NCBI GenBank assembly: GCA_947172415.1
Contig: OX359192.1
Location: 8,890,401-8,954,400 of the forward strand
Reading direction: 5' to 3'
From: Chondrosia reniformis
Taxonomy: Eukaryota; Porifera; Demospongiae; Chondrillida; Chondrillidae
Length of the DNA: 64,000 nucleotides
This document shows, piece by piece, positions 1 through 9,478 of this stretch. Positions within the stretch are counted from its first letter, which is position 1; each line of letters begins with the position of its first letter. The notes beneath the pieces are model-generated. The model saw nothing but the letters and a program-made list of their open reading frames with translations, was not told the origin of the DNA and did no database searches. The position numbers and the translations under genes were made by a program.

Positions 1-462
1 CTCTGGAGCTAACTCTGTATTCTCTGGAGCTAATTCTGTATTCTCTGGAGCTAATTCTGTATTCTCTGGAGCTAATTCTGTATTCTCTGGAGCTAACTCT
101 GTATTCTCTGGAGCTAACTCTGTATTCTCTGGAGCTAATTCTGCATTCTCTGGAGCTAACTCTGTATTCTCTGGAGCTAATTCTGTATTCTCTGGAGCTA
201 ATTCTGTATTCTCTGGAGCTAACTCTGTATTCTCTGGAGCTAACTCTGTATTCTCAGGAGCTAACTCTGTATTCTCTGGAGCTAATTCTGTATTCTCTGG
301 AGCTAATTCTGTATTCTCAGGAGCTAACTCTGTATTCTCTGGAGCTAATTCTGTATTCTCTGGAGCTAACTCTGTATTCTCTGGAGCTAATTCTGTATTC
401 TCTGGAGCTAACTCTGTATTCTCTGAAACCGACTCTGTATTCTCTGGAGCTAACTCAACTAA
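1..462 (-). repeat. 21-bp coding minisatellite in TMF1 (NTELAPE)
   Basis: About 22 copies of a 21-bp unit read on the minus strand as NTELAPE. Substitutions are mostly C/T at single sites. The array runs off the left edge. It stays open in frame, giving a long acidic low-complexity stretch. Confidence 0.95.
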
Positions 463-1460
463 AGCTCTCTGCTCATTAACATGCATCTGAGATGGCAAAG
501 GAGATTCTGTTGTCATGGTAACCACATTTTCCCCAGGACCCCACTCAAATGTTGTTATTGGATCTTCTGATATTAGAATTTGAGTGGGTGAGTCCTCAGC
601 TGCATTGGTGGGTGTGTCCTTAACTACATTGGTGGGTGTGTCCTTAACTACATTGGTGGGTGTGTCCTCAGCTGCATTGGTGGGTGTGTCCTCAGCTGCA
701 TTGGTGGGTGTGTCCTCAGCTGCATTGGTGGGTGTGTCCTCAGCTGCATTGATGGGTGTGTCCTCAGCTGCATTGGTGGGTGTGTCCTTAACTACATTGG
801 TGGGTGTGTCCTCAGCTGCATTGGTGGGTGTGTCCTCAGCTGCATTGGTGGGTGTGTCCTTAGCTGCATTGGTGGGTGTGTCCTCAGCTGCATTGGTGGG
901 TGTGTCCTTAGAAGCCTTTGTGGGTGTGTCCTTAGAAGCCTTTGTGGGTGTGTCCTTAGAAGCCTTTGTGGGTGTGTCCCTAGATTTGTTGGCAGGTGTG
1001 CCCCTTATTGGAGTACTGTGCCTCAACTTTGAGGAAGTTGGCGTTTGAGTCTCAAACGAGCTCCAAAATGCTTCGCCATCCGTCACATCACTGGACCAAT
1101 AGGACTGCTGAGGTGGATCATTGCTAGATGAAGTCTTCGGAGAGGTGGTTTGGGTGGGCGTGGCTTTCCACAAAGAGGAAGCCCAAGTTCCCAGAGTGAC
1201 ATTGTCCTCTGGTTTCTCTGAGTTTGGGACTATACCTTCACCTGAGAGAGTGAGGGACATATATAGAAGAACGCGCCACTAAACAGCCCCGCCTCCCATC
1301 CGGAGATGGTGCAGGCAAATCAGACGCTAGACCTACCCTGACTATATTCAGAAGATCTAGAGTTACCAGTTTCGTTGATGTCCAGGACCTTATCGATTGA
1401 CTTTTGCGCTTGAGTTAGCGCAACCTTTGCGATGCCAATTCCTGACTGGAGCCAGCTCAT
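1..1460 (-). CDS. TMF1: TMF1-like golgin, N-terminal part (cut by window edge)
   Basis: Exon 1 is 1337-1460 and exon 2 runs from 1241 to the window edge, joined in frame over a GT-AG intron. The protein begins MSWLQSGIGIAKVALTQAQK and continues SIDKVLDINE, which matches the conserved TMF1/ARA160 start (MSW...AKQALSQAQKSIDRVLDI). Further on come TWASSLW and EAFWSSF, resembling the W/F-rich patches of TMF1. TMF1 is a Golgi coiled-coil tether that binds Rab6. The coiled-coil part lies beyond the window. After about 110 residues the reading frame enters two tandem repeats: a 24-bp unit (DTPTNAAE) and a 21-bp unit (NTELAPE), both in frame without stops. The start codon is 154 bp from that of LUC7L on the other strand. 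Identity is seen at the N-terminus only; repeat length is unknown because the array is cut. Confidence 0.78.
594..985 (-). repeat. 24-bp coding minisatellite in TMF1 (DTPTNAAE / DTPTKASK)
   Basis: About 16 copies of a 24-bp unit encode the octapeptide DTPTNAAE on the minus strand, with DTPTKASK variants at the N-terminal side. The plus-strand open frame over the same bases is only its shadow. Confidence 0.93.
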
Positions 1461-1614
1461 TACTTACAACCTTACTTGATCATCAAGCGAGTCACTGTGT
1501 ACACACTGTATAAATGGAATCCAGCGCCATTTGTAGATTGCATAAGTCATATCACGTGACTTGCTGAAGTCGCTTCCAAGCCCACTTCCAATTGGATGAT
1601 CGATCGTATCAGAA
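1461..1614. promoter_or_regulatory. Probable bidirectional promoter TMF1 / LUC7L
   Basis: Only 154 bp separate the two divergent start codons. The spacer holds a CCAAT-type motif near 1588 and a CACGTG E-box near 1554. Function is inferred from spacing and motifs. Confidence 0.45.
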
Positions 1615-3718
1615 ATGTCGGCCCAGGCGCAAATGAAGAAGATGCTTGAGCAGTTAATGGGCCCGCAAGGTTAGTGGCGTAGGTTTGTGTCAAGGAACAC
1701 CTCAAGTTCTAGTATGTTAATTTTAGTTTGTCAGCCATTTTCTTTTGGATTTGATTGTGCGACTCCATCTCACTAATTACTCACAGACTGTCACGTGTAA
1801 GACTCTACTACTGACTGTACATGTTAACTTTGTTTAGTGTACAATAATCAAGTGAGTTGTTTCACGTGAGTTGACTAATTTGTATGTTGTAGCTCTCAAT
1901 AGTTAGCAATGGATAATGTAATGTGGTCACACGACAGTCACATGATTATCCAATGACGTCACATTAGAGGAATATTTATTCTCTGCCCTGTAGATGATGA
2001 AGATACAGTTCGCCATTTCACAGATAAAGATGTCTGTTGGCCATTTCTGGTGGACATTTGTATAAATGACCTTTTCATTAATACAGTAAGCATACCTTGT
2101 TTTTGACTTAACTGCTTTAATGGAGTGTGATTTCTGTGTCAGAGAGAAGATATAGGACCATGTGACAAGATCCATTCAGAAACAATGCGGAATGACTTTG
2201 AAAAGGCCTCTTTAGAAAAGGATTTTGGCATTGAACAGGAAGTAAGTGCTTTAGTTTACAGGAAATACATGGGAATGCTACTTTTACAAACTTTCTTTCT
2301 CAGGTTCTGGGATTCATCAAAGATTTTATAAACAAAAACGACAAAAAGGTTGCTGCAAACAAGAAGAGACTTGAGGCAGAGGAGACTCCCGAATTGGAGT
2401 CAAAGGCAAAGGAGATCCACGACTTGGGAGTTCAGATTGGAGAGAAGCTGGCAAAGGCTGAATCATTAGGTTTGAAAGCTTTAGCTGCAGCCAGTGTGTA
2501 TTACTGATGTAGCCTGCTTGTCCCTCAGGATCAGAGGGCGATGTTGACGGGTCACTGGCAATGACTGCTGAGGTAGAGCAGCTGAAGAAGAAGAAGAAGG
2601 AAGCCGAGGTAAGCTGCCTGCCTTCTGAGGAGATGCCAAGGGTGCCCTTGACTCGTAGTCTGACCTCTGACCTGTGGCCTGGCGTGGTGTGACAGTGTTG
2701 TGCTCTCTCTAGGACCTCTATCGGGCCAGTGTCCCCGTGGGCTCCAATCAACATCAGCAGCTTAGGGCCTGTGATGTGTGCGGAGCGCTCCTGAGCCTCT
2801 ATGACAATGACAGGCGGTAGGTACCACCTCTCACTCTCTTCCTTTGATATGCACCATTTAGGAGGCCTACCACGCCTTGAGACCTCAAAGTACACTGCGC
2901 ACAAGTACACAGCGCCTGAGACCATGTGAAATTTGTGGTGCTTTCCTTGGTATGCATGACAAGGACACTGTGTAAGTCACCCTCACCCTCCCTATTGAGG
3001 TAACCATGGTAACACACAGCCATATCTTTAGTGTTAGTTTATCAGCAAATAACATCTTAAGATCTGTTTTCAGTAACCATAGCAACTAGTACCTCTCAGG
3101 CTGCTATGTAGTTCTGTAACCATAGCAACTAGTACCTCTCAGGCAGCTATGTAGTTCTGTATCCATAGCAACTAGTACCTCTCAGGCAACTATGTAGTTC
3201 TGTATCCATAGCAACTAGTACCTCTCAGGCAGTTATGTAGTTCTGTAACCATAGCAACTAGTACCAACTAGACCCTAGTAACTGTAAATTGCTTCTGTAG
3301 GCTGGCAGATCACTTTGGAGGTAAACTTCACTTGGGGTTTGTGGCCATTAGGGAGAAGGTTGTCCAGTTAGAAGTATGTCGCAATCATTGTATTATGTAG
3401 CTATAGTATAACATAGTTGTGTGTGCGTACGTAGAAAAGGATTGAAGACAAGAAGAGAATACGACAAGAAAGGAGGTTTAGAAAGGACTCTGGAAGGGGT
3501 AACTACAAAGAAGAACGCCAGCAGCAGCACAGGAGGAGGAGTAGAAGTAGGTCACGTGACCGAAGGAGGCGGAGCCGGAGCCGATCTAGAGAGCCCAGGA
3601 GGAGAAGTCGGTCCAGAGAGAGGGAGAAGGATCACAAGTTAGCAACAGTTTGCCTGATTGATAGCTGACACTTTACAAGTTGTTATTCAACAGACGTAGG
3701 TCGAGAGAGAGGAGATGA
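1615..3718 (+). CDS. LUC7L: LUC7-like U1 snRNP-associated splicing factor
   Basis: Exons: 1615-1669, 1994-2085, 2143-2241, 2304-2469, 2529-2608, 2713-2816 or 2862-2971, 3301-3373, 3435-3637, 3694-3718. They give 298 or 300 residues in an unbroken frame. The start MSAQAQMKKMLEQLMG matches human LUC7L2. The first zinc finger (VCWPFLVDIC...GPCDKIH) is in exons 2-3; a helical linker follows. The second finger starts in exon 6 (CDVCGALL) and finishes in exon 7 (LADHFGGKLHLGF). The C-terminus is a short RS domain. LUC7 proteins help U1 snRNP select 5' splice sites. Exon 6 exists in two forms that should not be used together (separate entry). A roughly 60-bp tandem repeat lies in the intron before exon 7. 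Confidence 0.95.
2713..2971 (+). other. Duplicated, probably mutually exclusive LUC7L exons 6a/6b
   Basis: Exon 6a (2713-2816, 104 nt) and exon 6b (2862-2971, 110 nt) both begin in phase 0 and end with two leftover bases. Each encodes the first half of the second zinc finger: ACDVCGALLSLYDNDR in 6a and PCEICGAFLGMHDKDT in 6b. Either joins exon 7 in frame. Using both adds 214 nt and puts a stop a few codons into 6b; skipping both loses the CxxC pair. Both have AG acceptors and GT donors. The intron between them is only 45 bp. Alternative use is inferred. Confidence 0.85.
3068..3272. repeat. ~60-bp tandem repeat in LUC7L intron
   Basis: About 3.5 copies of a unit containing accatagcaactagtacctc followed by a ctatgtagttctgta segment. 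Intronic, with no open frame of note. Confidence 0.85.
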
Positions 3719-3894
3719 AGCGCCCAACCACTGGTGACGCAACACTTCTTTGAGCACTTTGATTATTTTGTAACGTGAATAGACGCACACGCTATCACAT
3801 AAATGGCCGACAAATAACATTTGTGAGTCAGTTTTGAATATTACAAGTCAAAAGCATTTAGCGCGTCCAGTTTACTTGCGCAAGTGCAAAAGGG

Positions 3895-6293
3895 ATGTCC
3901 TTAGCGGACGAGCTGCTGGCGGATCTAGAAGACGATGGACTGGGCGACATTGAAGAGCAGCAAGGAATAGATCAAAATGAAGTGATGGAAGTTGCTGTCG
4001 ACCTGGAATCGGTTAATAGTCGTTCGGTGAGGGACACCGCAAAGTTACTGGACAGTGCAGAGGTACGTGAACGTGCAAGAAGATGAAAATGGTACACCTC
4101 AAAACGTCTCCTTTTTAGCTAAAGGCAATGATTTTGGAGATCGAAAAGTATACGTCGGAAGCGCAAGCGTACAACAGTGAGTTCCATATTAGAAAAGCGA
4201 ATCTGAGAGATACAAATGGATCGCTCTTTTGATATCACGTGCAGTGAAAGGTCCAATTGAGGCTCACCCAGAATACAAACTGATTGTTGATGCGAATAAC
4301 ATGATTGCAAAGATAGATGATGAGATTGGTAAGTCATGTGACACACATGTGATTCTGTAGAAGGCTGATTGGCTGATGTCCTTGAGTGGTACTGTTGTCC
4401 ACTGTCTGTAGATGTTATCCACAAGTATGTACGTGATCTGTACAGCAAGCGATTCCCAGAGATGGAGTCCCTTATTCATCAGCCGTTGGACTACTGTAAA
4501 ACTGTTCAGGTTCGTGCCTTTGCATATTGTCATATTGTACCAAGTGGAGTCGACTAATACTTTAGTTGCTAGGCAACAATTTGGAGGTCACAAGAGTGAA
4601 TCTACAAGAGTTTCTTCCCGCCGCTACGGTGATGGTCGTCTCGGTAACAGCGTCTACCACTCAAGGGTTAGTTCAGTTAGTGGTGATGTGGTTGGTTACT
4701 AAATATAGTAACATGCAGGTCCCCAATATCGCAAGAAGACCTAGACCTCTTGTTAGAAGGTTGTCGGATGGTGGACCAATTGAATGACATGAAGATCAAT
4801 ATCTTGGATTATGTGGAGAGTCGTATGAGCCTAGTGGCTCCGAACCTCTCTGTAATACTGGGGTCCTCCATAGCAGCCAAGATGATGGGTCTGTTTATAC
4901 ACATTGTACAGTATAGGAATGTGTATTAATTGGGAGCTAATACACGTAGGTGTAGCAGGTGGTTTGACAAGTCTTTCAAAGATGCCAGCTTGCAATATTC
5001 TGGTCAGTTACTTCTAAAGATGGCACTTATCTTTGGCTGTGTTGCAACATCGCCTTTCTCTGTTCAGGTCCTGGGCTCCCAGCGGAAGACTCTCACTGGC
5101 TTTTCCACCACCACCTCCCTTCCACACACTGGATTCATATTCTATAGTGATCTTGTACAGTCTTGTAATGAAGTACGTATATGGGTGTATCCCCTTATAT
5201 GGGTGTATCCCCCTATATGGGTGTGTCCCCCTATATGGGTGTATCCCCCTATATGGGTGTGTCCCCCTATATGAGTGTATCCCCCTATGTGGGTGTATCC
5301 CCCTATATGGGTGTGTCCCCCTATGTGGGTGTGTCCCCCTATATGTTCCTAATTGGGTGTGTTCTGCAGGATATACGTAAGAAGGTTGCTCGTTTGGTGG
5401 CTTGTAAATGCACTTTGGCTGCAAGAGTGGACAGTTTTCATGAGCATGTCAACTCTTCTGTTGGACAAAGTAAGATTTTCAGTATATGTGTGTAAGATAC
5501 TTGTTTTAAAATCTCTGATGCCTGAACAAAGATTTGAGAGATGAAATTCAGCAAAAAATTGATAAGTGGCAGGAGCCGCCTCCAGTAAAGTTGGCCAAGC
5601 CACTTCCCAGACCTGACGACACTATCAAGAAGAGGAGAGGCGGAAAGAGGTGTGAGGAATAGTCCCTATCACTGTACTCCACCCTCCACTGTCCACGGTT
5701 GTGTGTTTCTGCAGGGTCCGCAAGCAGAAGGAACGATATCAGCTGACAGAAATGAGAAAACAAGCCAATAGACTCACATTTGGAGAAGTAAGCCAGGCAG
5801 AGGCTTGCCATCTAGATAACCACACATCTTCCAATCTGTAGATTGAGGAAGACGCTTATCAAGATGACCTCGGGCTCTCATTGGGACAGATTGGCAAGTC
5901 CAACTCTGGAAAGATTAGGGGACCCACTGTTGACCAGCGAACACAAGTTAACCTCTCCAAGAAGCTACAGGTATGTCGGAATGCTTTGACCTGACGACCT
6001 CCTCTCTAGTATATAATGTGTTTGTGTGTGCAGAAGCGCCTTCAGACATCGCAAGTGTTTGGTGGCAAGACTTCCATCAAGAGCCACGTCTCAGGTACTG
6101 CCTCCAGTGTGGCCTTCACTCCACTGCAAGGCCTGGAGATTGTCAACCCCCAGGCAGCAGAGAAGAAGCACGAGGTAAGTCACTCAGTCTCAGCCCTACT
6201 CCTTTCTCATTAAAATGGCTTTCTTTCTTCCTGCAGAAGAACGATGGATACTTCTCAACAACTGCCAGTTTTGTCAATTTAGGAAAACATTAA
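3895..6293 (+). CDS. PRPF31: Pre-mRNA processing factor 31 (U4/U6 snRNP)
   Basis: Fourteen exons: 3895-4062, 4119-4176, 4245-4328, 4412-4509, 4566-4666, 4719-4888, 4950-5002, 5068-5172, 5370-5469, 5532-5649, 5715-5787, 5842-5970, 6034-6174, 6237-6293; 484 residues. The start MSLADELLADLE equals human PRPF31. Conserved blocks include VMVVSVTASTTQG, YVESRMSLVAPNLSVILGSS, the Nop domain LGSQRKTLTGFS, the RNA-contact stretch KCTLAARVDSFHE, and the C-terminal GTASSVAFTPLQGLEIVNPQ. PRPF31 binds the 15.5K protein and U4 snRNA and bridges U4/U6 to U5. It is close to full length (human 499). Intron 8 carries an 18-bp minisatellite. Confidence 0.97.
5178..5345. repeat. 18-bp minisatellite in PRPF31 intron 8
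   Basis: About nine copies of gggtgtatccccctatat, with G/A variants. Because 18 is a multiple of three, several frames stay open; these are not genes. Confidence 0.93.
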
Positions 6294-6426
6294 TTACTTT
6301 TGTCACACAGACATATGTATGCATACAAATATAATGGCAAGCCCTGCAGCATACGTTACGTATGTACTGTATGTAGTCTATATACGGATGTCCGTTGGGA
6401 AAACCCGGATCTGTATATACGTACGT

Positions 6427-8649
6427 ATGAGTATGGCGAAGGTTAGTTTGTTCGTGCTAGTCGCTACTGCGACGACGTATTTCCATTGTTTTTGTAGAGG
6501 ATACTGAAGGCGGGCTACTTGATAAAGTCTCCCGGCTCGAGTGGTCCGCTAAAGGCTTGGAAGAGGAGGTGGTTCGTCGTCTATGACGATGGATTGGTGG
6601 AGTACTATGACTCGGAAAAGGTAATTGAAGACCTCATTTTGTTAAAGACTTTAATAGCGCGTCTGTTTGTCTGTTGCTTCAGAAGAGCAAACTTCTGGGG
6701 AATTTCGACATGATTGAGTGTTCTGGTGTGCACGACGGGCTGACCAAATCGGGTCAGGCCCTATCACTCGCTATTGACACGCCTGGACGAACCTATTTCA
6801 TTAAAACAGAAACTAAGGAACTGTTGGATGAATGGCGAAAGGTATCCTCTTTAATACAAGGACTTTCACTACGTTTAACACAGGTTGTGACACACATATA
6901 ACATAGGTATACGTTTTTGTAGACATTTGATGCATTTGTGGAAGCTCCAAGATCAAAGTCAATATCAAATGACCCAGTCACAAGTGTGAGTGTGCAGTGT
7001 TTAGCTGATGTCATTGGTGCATGAGTGTGTGTGCGATCTCATTGTGAAGGAGACTTCACCAGCTACAAGTGACAGGAGACACAGAAGTGTTGCACAAAGG
7101 AACAGAGATCTGGAAGTCAGCATACAGGTAGTGGTGGGGGCGTAACCATGGTAGTGGTGGGGGGCGTAACCATGGTAGTGATGGGGGGGCGTAACCATGG
7201 TAGTGGTAGGGGGGCGTAAACCAACCATTGACCTTACCTGCCCTTGTAGAGTCAGAATGTGGAGTCCTACACTGATGCAGCCATCGACGAGGAGAGTACC
7301 AAAGACAGTCATGTGATTTTGGAAACAGACGAGGTGGAGCACTTGAGGAAAGAGTGTTCTGGAATGAAAGACAAGTTGAAGGACCTTGAAATAGAACTGA
7401 GTCGAGCAAGATCCAGCAGCACAAGCAGCAATGTGAATGAAAAGGAGTTCTATGAACTAAAAGCTACCTTGACAGAACAAGACCATCTACTTCAGCTAAA
7501 AACAAAAGACTTACTAGAAAAGGAAGCTGAGTTAAAAATTTTAGAAGCCACTTTGTCTACAAGAATCTCGGATCACCAGCAAGAAAAGGAAGGTCTCCTC
7601 AGAGACCTGGATATCAAAGAGACAAAACTCTCTGATGTAAAGGAGGACCTCAAGATCAAAGAGACAAAACTCTTTGATGTAAAGGAGGACCTCAAGATCA
7701 AAGAGAGAGAACTCTCTGATGTAAAGAAAGACCTAGAGATCAAAGAGAGAGAACTCTTTGATGTAAAGAAGGACCTAGAGATCAAAGAGAGAGAACTCTT
7801 TAATGTAAAGGAGGACCTCAAGATCAAAGAGAGAGAACTCTTTGAGATGGAGAAAAACAAAAAGCTTGAGCCTGGCAAGAGTGAAGGAGAGCCTGAGAAG
7901 GAGGTGGGTAGGTTAGAGGATCGTCAGTCACTCTCTCCAGATGATTTGCAGACAAGAACAGACAAAGTTGTACAGTTGGAAGATCAAGTCAAAGAACTTA
8001 AAGGAAAAGTTGATCAGCTTCAAATGGAAAAGGAAAAGGCCTTATTTGATCTGGCAAATGTAAAGAAATCCTTTAAAAGCTTGCCTTCCACAAACAAGAG
8101 TGTAGATGTTACCATTCGGGTCCCTTCTCCTTCTACTGGGGCCGCCTCTTCCCAAAACATCTTGTCTCAAAAGAGAGGAAAATCAGCCGCTCCTACTGCC
8201 CACACAAAGGTTGAGCCCATCCCAGGTAGGCATATCTGCTGTCCAACTACCTGTATACATTGCACGTGTGCATGTGTGTAGATTTTGTTCTGAGTAAAGT
8301 TACTTCTGATAAAAAGTCTGGGAATCTCCTTCAAAGGGAGTCAGAAATGGACAAAAGTATGTATTTGGTGTGTGTGTACTTGTGTATCAAGTATCCGGTC
8401 CTTTGTGGTAGGTAAGCCATTGGGTGGTACAACTTACCTGCTGGAGCCATGGCAACTAGACCACACTGAAGTGCACATAACCCCGCCCTCTCAAGGTACC
8501 TCACAAGCTTACTGCTGTATGCACTCACAAAGCACACGATTTCCTGTTTTCCAGGTTCTGTTCCACTGAAACCACAAAAGCCTTCTCAAGACATACTTGA
8601 CAAAACAATACATTTCTCTCCAGGTAACTTATTTAGAAAGTTTTTCTAA
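6427..8649 (+). CDS. PH-domain coiled-coil protein
   Basis: Exons 6427-6441, 6498-6620, 6683-6841, 6923-6985, 7050-7127, 7250-8225, 8282-8356, 8412-8495 and 8555-8649 give 555 residues. Residues about 8-100 form a pleckstrin homology domain: KAGYLIKSPGSSGPLKAWKR, RWFVVYDDGLVEYYDSEK, and the closing TKELLDEWRK tryptophan helix. A serine-rich linker follows, then a coiled coil of about 230 residues. Inside it (7597-7850) a 42-bp DNA unit encodes repeating 14-mers of the type KEDLKIKERELFDV, i.e. paired heptads. The C-terminal 150 residues are low in recognisable motifs. Function is probably phosphoinositide-linked membrane scaffolding; no exact orthologue is assigned. The last exon is read through a possible GT to the TAA at 8647, so a further 3' exon is not excluded. 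TMEM220 ends 42 bp away on the other strand. Confidence 0.82.
7128..7222. repeat. ~24-bp minisatellite at a 5' splice site
   Basis: Four copies of a unit containing ggtagtggtggggggcgtaa. The array starts at the intron 5 donor, and each unit repeats the donor bases gtagtgg. Confidence 0.85.
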
Positions 8650-8691
8650 TTTCTCATTCATCATTAAATTGACTCATTGAATTGTACAAAA

Positions 8692-9396
8692 TTAAGAGCA
8701 GAATTGTCCTCCGTTGTCATGGTATCGGGTTAGATAAATGAAGTAACTGCATAGCAAACTGACTGCCACAAAGTTCCACATTAAAAGGGGAAATCCCACG
8801 TACTTGTAAGAATGGAGCAAAAGGCTTGCCATCCACATAATTACCAGGGTTGTCCCCATTAGTTCCCTGCAAAAATAAGATAAATGCAGTCTAATCTGTT
8901 GTGTCCAACTCCATCACTTACCGTCCCTGAACTGTCAAGAGTGTCGGAAGTGACCATCCACTGCTGTTCAGCATCAGACTTGCAAACACTACGCTGAAGA
9001 GAACACCTGCCATACAAAACTTTTGCCAAATTACAGGAACTGCAACAATGGTCAAACAATACCTTGTACATAAATACAGCTGGAGAGTAGTAGTACTAAG
9101 TAGTACCTTTGTCTCTTTGGACAGCATATGTCAGAGACAATGCTGATGGAATTGCATAAAACAACTAAAGACACAAGTTTGGGTTAAATAAACGACTTAA
9201 AGGTCAAAGGTCACTCACCGTCCATTCAACGGGTCGCGGATCATCCAGCTAGAAGTTAAAAAGTTTCATTTTATACATTTGAAGGTGGTATAGTGGGTTG
9301 CATGCACGAGAGCGACCCTAGGCTGACCTGCAAATAAGCTGTGATCCCGTAAAAGACCCCTAAAATGGATATTATAGCTCTGCTGATCAACTGCAT
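8692..9396 (-). CDS. TMEM220: TMEM220 family membrane protein
   Basis: Exons 9328-9396, 9219-9248, 9107-9164, 8922-9039 and 8692-8866 give 149 residues. Signature parts of TMEM220 are present in order: LDDPRPVEWTLFYAIPSAL (human NDPD..VWVVVYTIPAVL), VPVIWQKFCMAGVLFSVVFA, GRELMGTTLVIMWMASLLL (human GRELSGLVIITAWIILC), and a last hydrophobic helix. Four membrane segments are predicted by eye. The role of the family is unknown. Other frames of exon 4 are open as well; the chosen frame is the only one that joins all five exons and keeps the helices. Its start codon is 82 bp from that of GGA. Confidence 0.85.
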
Positions 9397-9478
9397 GAGT
9401 GTACTGGACAGGAAAGGGGACGGGTCAGGCGGGGGGTAAACCCTTGTGTAATTATGCTAGTAAACGCCTTGAATAAAA
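9397..9478. promoter_or_regulatory. Probable bidirectional promoter TMEM220 / GGA
   Basis: Eighty-two bases lie between divergent start codons. The spacer is G-rich near 9410-9437 and AT-rich next to GGA. Inferred from spacing. Confidence 0.4.

Noticed and set aside
8859..9071. Cys-rich minus-strand frame MYKVLFDHCCSSCN over TMEM220 exon 4
   Set aside because: Only the frame giving hydrophobic helices joins all five exons and matches TMEM220.
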